Source: Parcubacteria group bacterium GW2011_GWA2_47_7
GTDB taxonomy: Bacteria; Patescibacteriota; Minisyncoccia; Phycocordibacterales; UBA6899
Length of the DNA stretch: 22,802 nucleotides
NCBI GenBank assembly: GCA_000999395.1
Contig: LCOM01000020.1
Span: forward strand, 1 to 22,802
Direction of reading: 5' to 3'
Part shown: one piece after another, positions 1 to 6,826 of the stretch
Layout: the number at the start of each line of letters is the position of its first letter
Numbering within the stretch: position 1 is the first letter of the stretch
Position numbers and translations under genes: made by a program
The notes under the pieces: generated by a model
What the model saw: only the letters and a program-made list of their open reading frames with translations
The model's database searches: none
What the model was told of the DNA's origin: nothing

Positions 1-82
1 CACTCACTTGTGCAACGATAGGTTCAAGTCTCTTGAGTTCTTTTTGCGCTTCGTTCGGGAAAAGATTGTTTAAAAATTTCAT
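1..82 (-). CDS. secA: SecA preprotein translocase ATPase, N-terminal fragment
   Basis: The reverse strand starts at an ATG at 82-80 and runs off the window after 27 codons. The peptide begins MKFLNNLFPNEAQKELKRL and continues EPIVAQVS. This matches the usual SecA opening, a short hydrophobic helix followed by a K-x-L-x-x-L-x-PIV block. A purine-rich Shine-Dalgarno sequence (agaaggg) lies about 9 nt upstream and supports this start. SecA is the cytosolic ATPase that drives Sec-dependent protein export. Only the extreme N-terminus is visible, with no Walker motif, so the call rests on this short match and on the position at the edge of a housekeeping region. Confidence 0.6.
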   Translation of the reverse strand, partial: MKFLNNLFPNEAQKELKRLEPIVAQVS

Positions 83-241
83 ATATTGGTACCCTTCTCT
101 ATTATCAGTGACGTATAACATCGCACATTATCTAGCGAATTTGTCAACGTTTACCCTGAAGGATACCCTACTATAGCGCACCATACGCAAAAATGAAAAC
201 ACCCTTGTTATAAAGATGCTTTCATTCGCAATGAATACGTA

Positions 242-288
242 TTCCACAAAACAAAAACTCCCACAGGGGGAGTTTTTGTTTTGTGGAA
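242..288 (-). terminator. 21-bp perfect stem-loop terminator
   Basis: Positions 242-262 and 268-288 are perfect reverse complements (21 bp) around a 5-nt loop (acagg). The upper stem is G/C-rich and both 3' arms, read in either direction, are T-rich (gtttttgtttt). It lies just after the stop of the Lys/Ala peptide gene and before secA, so it probably ends the peptide transcript. Its symmetry would let it work in both directions. Confidence 0.7.
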
Positions 289-298
289 GAATGGGCTA

Positions 299-373
299 TT
301 ATGCCTTCTTCTTCTTTGCTGCTGCCTTCTTCTTAGGAGCTGCTTTCTTTGCTGCCTTCTTTTTTGCTGCCAT
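299..373 (-). CDS. Tiny Lys/Ala-rich basic peptide (24 aa), histone H1/HU-tail-like
   Basis: On the reverse strand an ATG at 373-371 opens 24 codons ending in TAA at 301-299. The peptide is almost only Ala and Lys, with one Pro: MAAKKKAAKKAAPKK, then more K and A. The composition resembles the C-terminal tails of bacterial histone H1-like and HU-type nucleoid proteins, which bind DNA or RNA through charge. There is no folded domain. No clear Shine-Dalgarno site precedes the ATG. A very strong stem-loop follows directly, consistent with a discrete, possibly abundant, monocistronic transcript. The reading is supported by consistent aag/gca codon use without other residues. Such low-complexity sequence can also be non-coding, so function is open. 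Confidence 0.6.
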   Translation of the reverse strand: MAAKKKAAKKAAPKKKAAAKKKKA

Positions 374-440
374 GGTATTTGAAATTTATTTCTATTAAAT
401 AATGAATGCTTCGACCTCTGTGCATCATTAACTTATATGC

Positions 441-483
441 GAGTGTTCTTGAAAAAATAGTTCTTTGCTAGCAACGAACACTC
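441..483. repeat. Inverted repeat, 8-bp arms
   Basis: gagtgttc (441-448) is repeated in inverse as gaacactc (476-483), 27 nt apart, in the ~180-nt gap between the murB stop and the peptide gene. It could be an operator or a weak RNA hairpin upstream of the peptide gene. No function can be assigned. Confidence 0.3.
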
Positions 484-556
484 CTATTACTATTATCACC
501 CGACATTGATTCGTACTCAATATGTTTTTAAAGAAAGATGTGGATAACTCCTGCGT

Positions 557-1585
557 CTATTTTTTTTCATCAACGAAAATAACTTCGGGTTCCAGTGTGA
601 TTGCAATATTATTTTTTGTACGCGTGATAATATTGCGTGTAAATTTTTTTATTTCTTCGCATGATGCTCCTCCGTAATTCACGATCACCAATGCTTGTGC
701 ACTGAAACACCCAACATTACCGACTCGCTCTCCGCGTAAGTGAAGTATGTTGTCGATGATCCATGCAGCGGAGAGTTTTATATTTCCATTTGGAGCATCA
801 TAGTGTGGTGCAAGCGGATATGCATGAAGAAACTCATCGGCCTTTTCTTTCGTCACAATAGGGTTCTTGAAGAATGATCCCGCCGTCCCCATTGTCCTAA
901 GGTCTGGGAACTTTGCACGACGGATAGACTGCACTGCCTCCCTAATATCCTGCAATATAGGGGTAATATTCCCCTTCTCAAGAAAATATGCCGCCAGGTC
1001 TTTGTAGAGAATGTTGGGCTTTCCTTTCAAAAGAAGGCGAAACGTCACACGAAGCACGACAAGCTCACGCCCGTCATGTTTCCATATACTATCGCGATAT
1101 CCGAAGCAACACTCGGCGTTAGAGAGTGTCCGCACGCCGGAAAGATTCGGATCATACACCGTCACATTCAGAACACTATTCTTTACCTCAGCGCCGTACG
1201 CGCCGATATTCTGAACGACAGCACCACCAACGCAACCGGGGATGGAGGAAAGATTTTCTACACCCCACGCACCCCTCGCCACTGCCTGCGCAACAAACTC
1301 ATCCCAGACATATCCAGCATCGACGGTGAAAAATATTTCACCGTCATCTTCTGCGACTACAATATCCTTAAGCGCAATCTGCATCACGAGTCCATAGTAT
1401 CCTTCATCACTCACCAAAATATTCGAGCCACCACCAAGAATAAAAAGTGAAAGATTTCTTTCTTTGGCGTATCGCACGCCCTCGATGACCTCCTCTTCGG
1501 TAGTGGCGGTGCAAAAATAACGCGCGACACCACCAACCTTCATTGTCGTCATGCCTGCCAGTGGTACATTCTCTTCAAATAGCAT
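557..1585 (-). CDS. murB: UDP-N-acetylenolpyruvoylglucosamine reductase
   Basis: MurB reduces UDP-GlcNAc-enolpyruvate to UDP-MurNAc with NADPH and FAD, the second committed step of peptidoglycan synthesis, in the cytosol. The protein (343 aa from the chosen start) shows the family opening ENVPLAGMTTMKVGGVARYF, the FAD-binding segment LGGGSNILVSD, SSIPGCVGGAVVQNIGAYG, YRDSIWK, the catalytic-serine region GTAGSFFKNP and the terminal EPEV. Length and motif order fit the E. coli-type (type I) MurB. The frame is open for 15 more codons upstream, but family alignment favours Met at 1585. A TACAAT box ends 6 nt before this ATG, implying a leaderless mRNA. The gene appears complete and free-standing, behind a terminator of the preceding gene. 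Confidence 0.93.
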   Translation of the reverse strand: MLFEENVPLAGMTTMKVGGVARYFCTATTEEEVIEGVRYAKERNLSLFILGGGSNILVSDEGYYGLVMQIALKDIVVAEDDGEIFFTVDAGYVWDEFVAQAVARGAWGVENLSSIPGCVGGAVVQNIGAYGAEVKNSVLNVTVYDPNLSGVRTLSNAECCFGYRDSIWKHDGRELVVLRVTFRLLLKGKPNILYKDLAAYFLEKGNITPILQDIREAVQSIRRAKFPDLRTMGTAGSFFKNPIVTKEKADEFLHAYPLAPHYDAPNGNIKLSAAWIIDNILHLRGERVGNVGCFSAQALVIVNYGGASCEEIKKFTRNIITRTKNNIAITLEPEVIFVDEKK

Positions 1586-1591
1586 GCTTCT

Positions 1592-1597
1592 ATTGTA
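1592..1597 (-). promoter_or_regulatory. Putative -10 box of murB (leaderless)
   Basis: TACAAT on the reverse strand ends 6 nt before the murB ATG (1585), so transcription should begin at or next to the start codon. No convincing -35 is seen; the upstream bases are the T-run of the preceding terminator. Confidence 0.45.
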
Positions 1598-1614
1598 CGC
1601 GAGGAAACGCAAAC

Positions 1615-1638
1615 AAAAAACAGCCCGCACGGGGCTGT
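1615..1638 (-). terminator. Intrinsic terminator of the DUF5671 gene
   Basis: On the reverse strand a 7-bp GC-rich stem (1638-1632 with 1626-1620, 5-nt loop) is followed directly by a run of T (1620-1615). This is a classic rho-independent terminator, 51 nt after the stop of the upstream gene and just ahead of the murB promoter. Confidence 0.85.
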
Positions 1639-1688
1639 CTGATGTTTGGTTCTTCTACCAAAGTGATCCATGAAGGCTAGCGCACAAT

Positions 1689-2852
1689 CTATGACTTCAG
1701 CATCACGGGTGACGGAACGGTGTCGCCACGATCAAGTACGACAGTTTCACTGTCACATTCACGACCAGCAGCGTGTGTTGCCCACTTGTCGACTGGGTAA
1801 GCATACGAGGTCTTCGATGCTGTGGTGGCGTCTGATGCGGTCGCAAAATCGGCACAGAGCTCAAATACCGCCTCATGTACCGTTCCTGTTTGAGTGTCTG
1901 GTGTAATAATTTTGTATTCGTACTGCGCTCCCGTCTCCGGGTCACTTAGTCCGCCAGAGCAGTAAAACTGCGAGGTCGATGAAAGCTCGCCGATGCTCTC
2001 AGGCAAACGCTTGCGTTCGTACCCGAAAGATGAAATGCAGCTCGCGAGACTTCTGAGATTATCAACGCGTTGAGTGTCGAGCCCGCGCATCCGCTCCACC
2101 GCCGGCGATCCGCCCGCAAAGAAGCCAATGATGATACCAAGGACCACGAGGATGCTGATAACGCCTCCGATGTACTCAAATGTCCGACGTGGGATAGCAT
2201 TCTTGTACTGTATCTTTTTGCGCTCTAGTACATAGAATCCGAAAATAAGACCAGCAATGACAAGGATGGTGAGCGCTTTCAAAATGAAGCGCACGGAGAG
2301 CTCTCCCTGTAGAAAATAGAACACACTCGCGATAAGGTCTCCGACGATGGTGACCGCGGTCACGAGCAGCACAAGATAGGTTAACCACTTTGTGAGCTTC
2401 GATTCCACCTTCTCCTCATTTTCACGGAAGCGACGAAACCAGAGTCGTACCGTCATCACATAGATAGGAAATGCAATAATAAGCGTCGCGATTGCGTAGT
2501 GAATCGCACTCGAAGAATAATCGAGTGCACCGTAACCCAAAACGAGAGGGTCTGGGAAATATCTGCCGATAATGTTGTAGTACAAAATACCAAGCGCTGT
2601 TGCAACGGTTCCCAAGAGTATGAACGAGAAAAAGTTGAGCACAACCTCCACGGTCGAGGAAAGAGTCCCACGCCCGGAGTGCGCACGATTTTCCGGTGTC
2701 GGGACCCCGCTCGCGACCAGTCCTGAGACAAGCGCGGTGCCGGCCTCCTCTTCCGACCATCCTACCAATAAAAGATGCTGTTTAATCGCATCAGGGCTCG
2801 CACCTGCCTTCAGGCGCTCAGCCACGAAGCTTGTGAGTTTTGTTTGTTCCAT
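1689..2852 (-). CDS. DUF5671 domain-containing membrane protein
   Basis: A 387-aa protein typical of Parcubacteria-like genomes. Residues 1-45 form a small helical module (ERLKAGASPDAIKQHLLLVG, then WSEEEA) seen at the N-terminus of many CPR membrane proteins. Residues ~68-245 hold about five hydrophobic segments: ~70-92, 115-137, 157-181, 188-209 and 228-247. They include FPDPL and YSSSAIHYAIATLIIAFPIY, a DUF5671-like pattern. The last ~140 residues are predicted outside the membrane, contain four Cys and resemble the periplasmic part of pilin-like proteins. Function is unknown. The frame is open 29 codons upstream to 2939, but TGATATAAT ends 7 nt before the ATG at 2852, so the upstream part is probably untranscribed. 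Its terminator lies at 1615-1638. Confidence 0.8.
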   Translation of the reverse strand: MEQTKLTSFVAERLKAGASPDAIKQHLLLVGWSEEEAGTALVSGLVASGVPTPENRAHSGRGTLSSTVEVVLNFFSFILLGTVATALGILYYNIIGRYFPDPLVLGYGALDYSSSAIHYAIATLIIAFPIYVMTVRLWFRRFRENEEKVESKLTKWLTYLVLLVTAVTIVGDLIASVFYFLQGELSVRFILKALTILVIAGLIFGFYVLERKKIQYKNAIPRRTFEYIGGVISILVVLGIIIGFFAGGSPAVERMRGLDTQRVDNLRSLASCISSFGYERKRLPESIGELSSTSQFYCSGGLSDPETGAQYEYKIITPDTQTGTVHEAVFELCADFATASDATTASKTSYAYPVDKWATHAAGRECDSETVVLDRGDTVPSPVMLKS

Positions 2853-2859
2853 AAAGCCT

Positions 2860-2868
2860 ATTATATCA
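2860..2868 (-). promoter_or_regulatory. Extended -10 promoter of the DUF5671 gene (leaderless)
   Basis: Reverse-strand TGATATAAT is a perfect extended -10 (TGnTATAAT). It ends 7 nt before the ATG at 2852, placing the transcription start at the start codon. Confidence 0.65.
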
Positions 2869-2911
2869 CCTTCCTCCATGAATGAAGAATGAAGTAAACT
2901 GGCCATTATTC

Positions 2912-2948
2912 CAACATCACTTGGCGGCTTAGTCGCCAAGTGATGTTG
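2912..2948. repeat. 15-bp perfect stem-loop between genes
   Basis: Positions 2912-2926 and 2934-2948 are perfect reverse complements around a 7-nt loop (gcttagt). The element sits between the AbiEii-type gene and the DUF5671 gene. Neither strand has a T-run after it, so it is not a standard intrinsic terminator. It could be a rho-dependent or processing site, a protein-binding palindrome or a weak terminator. Confidence 0.6.
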
Positions 2949-3026
2949 ATGGTGCCCGAGAGAGATTATGAGGGACTGTTGATTTCCTTATATTCAAAAA
3001 AAAACGATTCAACGTATTCATTTTTC

Positions 3027-3647
3027 CTAAATTTCAAGTTTTTGTATTTCAGTAGCAAAAAAAGAAGCAATTTCCTTTATGCTAACCGGTTGGCCAAGGA
3101 AAACAATCGGGGATTCTTCGATATCATCGAAATACACAAGTTGCTCCAAAAATAACCGTGCATCAAACGCATCTCCGTATTTTCGTTCGGCGAGCGTTAT
3201 GAGCTCTGCGAGGGTAATGTGTCCTCCACTGACTATCGCATACACATCCACATAGTCTTTAAACATTCCCCGACGACCAATCGTGTATGCTTTGGTCGCT
3301 GCAATTTCCTGAATACCCAGGGCCGCCATGCCGTTTATACAGACCAAGGGAAGAATGACGGGGAAGGGATAGGAGAGAAACGTAATCTTTACTCCGTCCA
3401 CGAGGAGTGTGAGTTCATTCGCATTGTTCACGAGCACATGTCGCACATGAGCAGCAAATATTTTTTCAACATTCAGTAGTAGTGTGCGCTTGATTTTCTC
3501 CTGATGAAAAAAATCAAAATCCACAGACACGCGATGTCCGATCTCAAGCGCCAATGCCGTTCCACCTGCGAGATAGAAATCAGTAAATTCCCCAAGAAAT
3601 GGCAATAAAGCTGTACCCTTTTCTGTCAGTGCTTCAAGATGAGCCAT
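3027..3647 (-). CDS. Nucleotidyltransferase, AbiEii/AbiGii toxin family
   Basis: The 206-aa protein has the minimal nucleotidyltransferase core: GGTALALEIGHR followed by VSVDFDFF, which supplies the GG(S/T) and DxD metal-binding residues. It also has the downstream block EIAATKAYTIGRRGMFKDYV-D, matching the conserved Lys and (R)-D-Y-V-D of the AbiEii/AbiGii toxin family. Known members transfer nucleotides and act as toxins in type IV-like toxin-antitoxin or abortive-infection modules. The frame is open to 3695, but family similarity starts at Met 3647. That start is 7 nt after the stop of the DUF6922 gene, so the two are likely co-translated. A TACAAT 9 nt upstream could also start a short-leader transcript. 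Toxicity is inferred from the family only. Confidence 0.8.
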   Translation of the reverse strand: MAHLEALTEKGTALLPFLGEFTDFYLAGGTALALEIGHRVSVDFDFFHQEKIKRTLLLNVEKIFAAHVRHVLVNNANELTLLVDGVKITFLSYPFPVILPLVCINGMAALGIQEIAATKAYTIGRRGMFKDYVDVYAIVSGGHITLAELITLAERKYGDAFDARLFLEQLVYFDDIEESPIVFLGQPVSIKEIASFFATEIQKLEI

Positions 3648-3654
3648 GTAAGTA

Positions 3655-3930
3655 TTATTGTATCTTAAAAACAAGCGATGCGAGAGTGAGCGCACCCGGA
3701 CGAATCGCCGTGGGTGAGGTTTCGGCCAGTGTGTCTCTCACTGCGTTCTTTCCATACGTGCGCGCGAGCCACCGCCACTGAGCCCATGTGCCATAGTTGA
3801 TGGTCTGAGTGGTAATTACTCGACGGTCCCTACCGATATCCAAGGATTCCGTATTGTATGACCAAAAAAGCGGCTCCAAATCTTTGGGGATTTTACCGAC
3901 TGAATTCGTGTTGATAGGCGAATTTAACAT
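3655..3930 (-). CDS. DUF6922-like protein, probable antitoxin partner
   Basis: A 91-aa protein with the pattern KIPKDLEPLFWSYN, then DIGRDRRVITTQTINYGTW and WRWLARTYGK. This is the layout I recall for small DUF6922 proteins: L-P-x-x-L-x-P-L-F-W, an 'R-x-I-x-x-x-x-x-Y-G' block and W-L-x-x-x-Y-G. They are commonly encoded just before AbiEii-type nucleotidyltransferases, as here (7 nt apart). I infer an antitoxin or regulator role from this pairing. The start at 3930 is chosen because a perfect extended -10 (TGTTATAAT) ends 6 nt upstream. The 12 earlier in-frame codons to 3966 would lie outside that transcript. Confidence 0.65.
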   Translation of the reverse strand: MLNSPINTNSVGKIPKDLEPLFWSYNTESLDIGRDRRVITTQTINYGTWAQWRWLARTYGKNAVRDTLAETSPTAIRPGALTLASLVFKIQ

Positions 3931-3936
3931 GGCTAT

Positions 3937-3945
3937 ATTATAACA
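3937..3945 (-). promoter_or_regulatory. Extended -10 promoter of the DUF6922/AbiEii operon
   Basis: Reverse-strand TGTTATAAT is a perfect TGnTATAAT. It ends 6 nt before the ATG at 3930, again predicting a leaderless transcript. Confidence 0.65.
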
Positions 3946-4004
3946 TGATTTTTGAAAAACCACCACTATTTATTGCGGGGAACGATACTGTACGGGACTT
4001 ATAA

Positions 4005-4044
4005 TTGTCAACGAACCTGGAATTAATTGTCAACCAATTGACAA
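4005..4044. promoter_or_regulatory. Three helically phased TTGACAA/TTGTCAA boxes
   Basis: TTGTCAA occurs at 4005-4011 and 4027-4033, and its complement TTGACAA at 4038-4044. The last two form a palindrome with a CCAA spacer. Spacings of 22 and 11 bp put all three on one face of the helix, as expected for an operator. Read on the reverse strand, the first box is also a consensus -35 (TTGACA, 4011-4006) with a weak TATCGT 18 nt on, pointing at the DUF6922/AbiEii genes. Confidence 0.4.
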
Positions 4045-4060
4045 CCCCTTATCCAGAAAT

Positions 4061-4092
4061 TAACAAACAACCCCCGAAGGGGTTGTTTGTTA
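4061..4092 (-). terminator. Terminator of the O-antigen polymerase gene
   Basis: Positions 4061-4074 and 4079-4092 are perfect reverse complements (14 bp) closing on a 4-nt loop (cgaa). The inner part is GGGG/CCCC. On the reverse strand the 3' arm is T-rich (ttgtttgtta). It starts 12 nt after the polymerase stop. Confidence 0.75.
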
Positions 4093-4103
4093 CACTTTCA
4101 ACG

Positions 4104-6338
4104 TTAGTTCGCGCTGGAGGGGGCTGGAGGAGGGGTGCCGTTAATCTGATCGATCAACTGCTCGCCCTGATCTTTGAGGCTTGCGTCAAGGCTCATTGCT
4201 TGCTCCACTGCGGCGATCGCCTGCTCTTTTTGTCCCAACTCAACGTACGAGGCCGCGAGCGAGAAGTAGTCACGTCCGACCCCATTCCCCTTCGCTATTT
4301 TTTCATTGATGAGTTCAATGACCTTGTTGAACTGTTTTGTATTTCCATATGCATTTACGATGCGGCTATCATAAAACGCAGAGGAGTTCCTAAATGGGAG
4401 CATGACTTCAGTGGCAAGGTCAAGCTTGTTCTGGTAGATAAGCGTTGTTGTATAGACTACTGCAGCCTCGGTGTACTCGGGAGCAAGCTCGTAGGCAATT
4501 TTTGCCTGCTCTTCCGCTTTCGCATAATCACCCACGGCATTGTACATCATTGCAAGGTCCATGCGTGTCGACTGTCTCGTCGGAGAAAGTTCGATTGCTT
4601 TCAGGAATTGCTCGAGGGCCTTATCGTACTCGCCAAATCGCGCATAAAATGTCGCCGCAAAAGAACGCATGCGGACATTGTTCGGATCAGCACTGAGCTC
4701 TTTGTCAAACTCCCCCACTGCGGCATCATGAAACATCTTGCGAATATTTTCCGGTACGCGCGGATCCTGTGTCTGCACGGCCAACTGTGCAAGCTGCTCG
4801 CGACCCTCGGTCGTCCCAAAAAGCCCTTGATTCAAGATGTCCATCATGGCAATCTTTTTCTGACCATTTGGACCGTCGACAAGCACTCCTTCAGGACGGA
4901 TGGACGCAATGAGTCCCGTGTTTGCGTTGATATTTCGAATATTCACATAATAAATCATCACGCAGGTGAGTGCGACGACGATGGCGCCGGCAATCGCGAA
5001 ATCTCCGCCCTCAAACTCATCATCACCTTTGCGCTTCTTTTTCGTCTCAATAACTTTTTCCACCACGGGAACTTCGGCGTTCAATGTATGTAAAAATGCA
5101 AGGAATCCGAAGAAGAAGATATAGCTTGTGAGATTGTCGAACACAAAAATATTGTGCACAAAATATCCCGCCAGCATGCCGGTCAAGATACTCCGCTCAA
5201 TGACAGTGAAACGATGTCTTTTCCCAAACCAGAGATAGTAGAGCGCCGCGCCAAACATCGAAAGATAGGAGAGGAGACCGAGCGCTCCGCCGGCGATGAG
5301 CCAGTCAAAGAACACGTCATGCGAGCGGTCGAACCAAGGTTCCTGCGCCCACATGTTCGGATCATAGAACTTCGCGAAAACATAAAGGAAATTGTCTTGA
5401 CCCCAACCGAGAACTGGGCGCTCTTTGAACCCCTCCCAAGACATATGCCATATCATAAAACGAGACTTGGTCGTATTGTCGGAAAGTGAAATCGACGCCA
5501 TGCGCTGAAGTGCGGGACTACTTTGCACAAACGAAGAATCCTTGAACACAATAAATGCCCCTATCAAGAGGAATACTCCAATGACACCCCCCACTGCATA
5601 TTTCTTCCACTGCGGATGTTCTTTATCAAAGAGCGCAACCAAAAGAAGTGCAAGAAGTACTCCCCCGAGCACTCCAAGTAGGGTACCGCGCGTCTGAGTG
5701 TGATAGAGAACAAAGACATTAAGCGCCGCAATGACCGGATACATCCAACGCATCGTATTCTCCTTACCATCGCGGAAAAAGAGAAACATTGCGAGGAATG
5801 CATGAAAGAGTCCGAATACGGCTAGGTACACGGCATTTCCGAATGTCGCATCAAGACGGTCTGAGCTCTGATGGATTGCAGACGAACCATAGAGTTGCGT
5901 CAACGCGTATATTGAAACGATGACCGAAGAACCAAGTGATGTGCGCCAGAACCACTTCCACATATTCTCCGAATACAAAACGGATGCGGTAATAATGAAA
6001 TAGAGGAAAAGATGAGCAAGTGTAATGAGCCCTTCCATGCGCTCGTAGTTTGACCAAAAGCTTTTGAAAGGATTCACTCCGGTAAAATCTGCAACCGTCA
6101 TCACCGTGAGGAACGTCCCCGCCGCAGCGAGAATCCAAGAAAATCGAGGGCGATACGTGGAATCGATGAACATGAGGAGTACCCATGCTCCGAGCATCGC
6201 TTCAACGAGAATGCGAAACGCAAAATTTTTCCCAGTAATAAACGGGAAGAACATCGACTCTGCAACATATAAGCAAATAAATGGTGTGGCAAAAATTGCC
6301 GAGATAATAATAAAACGCAACATTTCCTTTAATGACAT
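4104..6338 (-). CDS. O-antigen ligase/polymerase (Wzy_C) with C-terminal TPRs
   Basis: A 744-aa membrane protein. Residues ~5-420 are polytopic (around 11-12 hydrophobic segments). They carry Wzy_C-type signatures: TQTRGTLLGVLGG (~214-226), ERPVLGWGQDNF (~306-317) and a large outer loop ending RSHDVFFDWLIAGGALG (~338-354). A single hydrophobic segment at ~448-466 leads into a soluble C-terminus with at least three TPR units (~550-720), such as EYDKALEQFLKAIELSP and DYAKAEEQAKIAYELAP. Family members join lipid-linked glycan repeats or transfer glycans onto lipid or protein outside the membrane. The TPRs suggest a protein partner. ATG at 6338 is chosen because TTGCCA-N17-TATAGT ends 7 nt before it. 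Whether it polymerises, or glycosylates proteins, cannot be told from sequence. Confidence 0.85.
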   Translation of the reverse strand: MSLKEMLRFIIISAIFATPFICLYVAESMFFPFITGKNFAFRILVEAMLGAWVLLMFIDSTYRPRFSWILAAAGTFLTVMTVADFTGVNPFKSFWSNYERMEGLITLAHLFLYFIITASVLYSENMWKWFWRTSLGSSVIVSIYALTQLYGSSAIHQSSDRLDATFGNAVYLAVFGLFHAFLAMFLFFRDGKENTMRWMYPVIAALNVFVLYHTQTRGTLLGVLGGVLLALLLVALFDKEHPQWKKYAVGGVIGVFLLIGAFIVFKDSSFVQSSPALQRMASISLSDNTTKSRFMIWHMSWEGFKERPVLGWGQDNFLYVFAKFYDPNMWAQEPWFDRSHDVFFDWLIAGGALGLLSYLSMFGAALYYLWFGKRHRFTVIERSILTGMLAGYFVHNIFVFDNLTSYIFFFGFLAFLHTLNAEVPVVEKVIETKKKRKGDDEFEGGDFAIAGAIVVALTCVMIYYVNIRNINANTGLIASIRPEGVLVDGPNGQKKIAMMDILNQGLFGTTEGREQLAQLAVQTQDPRVPENIRKMFHDAAVGEFDKELSADPNNVRMRSFAATFYARFGEYDKALEQFLKAIELSPTRQSTRMDLAMMYNAVGDYAKAEEQAKIAYELAPEYTEAAVVYTTTLIYQNKLDLATEVMLPFRNSSAFYDSRIVNAYGNTKQFNKVIELINEKIAKGNGVGRDYFSLAASYVELGQKEQAIAAVEQAMSLDASLKDQGEQLIDQINGTPPPAPSSAN

Positions 6339-6345
6339 GCCATCT

Positions 6346-6374
6346 ACTATATAGGGAAGCTCCCCGCGTGGCAA
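6346..6374 (-). promoter_or_regulatory. Sigma70-type promoter of the Wzy-TPR gene (leaderless)
   Basis: On the reverse strand TTGCCA (6374-6369) and TATAGT (6351-6346) are exactly 17 bp apart. The -10 ends 7 nt before the ATG at 6338, so the mRNA should start at the start codon. Confidence 0.7.
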
Positions 6375-6409
6375 CTTTTGCACTTAAGAGAGTGTCACCT
6401 GAATGGGGA

Positions 6410-6438
6410 TTGCCAAAATGCCGGTGAGGTTGTAGTTT
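6410..6438 (+). promoter_or_regulatory. Possible promoter of the 70-aa gene
   Basis: TTGCCA (6410-6415) and TAGTTT (6433-6438) are 17 bp apart, 35 nt before the small gene. The -10 is weak (4 of 6), so this is tentative. It would be divergent from the Wzy promoter. Confidence 0.3.
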
Positions 6439-6473
6439 GCAGACAGAGTTCAGTCAACACGCAAGGAGCCCCA

Positions 6474-6686
6474 ATGGACCTCATGAGATCAATCCCCGAA
6501 CTTGAAGCAGACTACCTCGAGATTGTACGGAACCTCGATTCCGACGTTATCGCCACAATCGAGGCATCCCCGGAGCTTCCGGAGGCGATGCGGAATTCGC
6601 CCAAGCTCGTCTGCGCCCACGAAGCCTACTGGCAAATCCAGGCATTCAGTGGCGACCCTCGCGCCACCATGTGGCACCCGGTTTAA
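6474..6686 (+). CDS. Small hypothetical protein (70 aa)
   Basis: The ATG at 6474 has a strong Shine-Dalgarno site (aaggag) 6 nt upstream. The protein is acidic in its first half (SIPELEADYLEIVRNLDSD), soluble, and ends in a Trp-containing tail (RATMWHPV). Residues ~15-55 could form two helices (VIATIEASPELPEAM and KLVCAHEAYWQIQAF). I recognise no family. GC is higher than in neighbouring genes, and it has its own terminator 7 nt after the stop, so it is a monocistronic unit between the divergent Wzy gene and the rml operon. The 32 in-frame codons before this Met are not used, judging by the ribosome site. Confidence 0.65.
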   Translation: MDLMRSIPELEADYLEIVRNLDSDVIATIEASPELPEAMRNSPKLVCAHEAYWQIQAFSGDPRATMWHPV

Positions 6687-6692
6687 ACAGCC

Positions 6693-6722
6693 CCCCCGCA
6701 CATTCGCGGGGGTGTTTTTTTT
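6693..6722 (+). terminator. Intrinsic terminator of the 70-aa gene
   Basis: A 7-bp all-GC stem (6693-6699 with 6706-6712, 6-nt loop) is followed by a T-run (tgtttttttt, 6713-6722). A textbook rho-independent terminator on the plus strand. Confidence 0.9.
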
Positions 6723-6758
6723 CGCAGATGATTCCCCTGCTCATGTTGTCGTGACTTT

Positions 6759-6787
6759 TTGCCTTGAATACTTGTTTTCTGTACTAT
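6759..6787 (+). promoter_or_regulatory. Promoter of the rmlAB operon
   Basis: TTGCCT (6759-6764) and TACTAT (6782-6787) are separated by exactly 17 bp. Transcription would start near 6794, giving a leader of about 33 nt before rmlA. No Shine-Dalgarno site is evident in that leader. Confidence 0.6.
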
Positions 6788-6826
6788 GAGACGTGTTCGT
6801 CCCTAATCACCCTAAATATATTAAAC

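Noticed and set aside
113..147. TTGACA (147-142, reverse) upstream of secA as a promoter
   Set aside because: No -10 at 16-18 bp: the nearest candidates (GATAAT and TTATAC) are 8 and 23 bp away.
216..398. 60-aa plus-strand frame rich in Phe and Ala
   Set aside because: It is the antisense reading of the Lys/Ala peptide gene (aag/gca read backwards) and crosses the 21-bp terminator stem.
2940..3155. 71-codon plus-strand frame next to the AbiEii-type gene
   Set aside because: It begins in the palindromic stem and runs antisense into the nucleotidyltransferase C-terminus; low-complexity Lys/Phe/Ser protein.
4005..5093. 362-codon plus-strand frame
   Set aside because: It lies antisense to the C-terminal half of the Wzy-TPR gene, starts in the operator-like boxes and reads through that gene's terminator; its protein has no recognisable domain.
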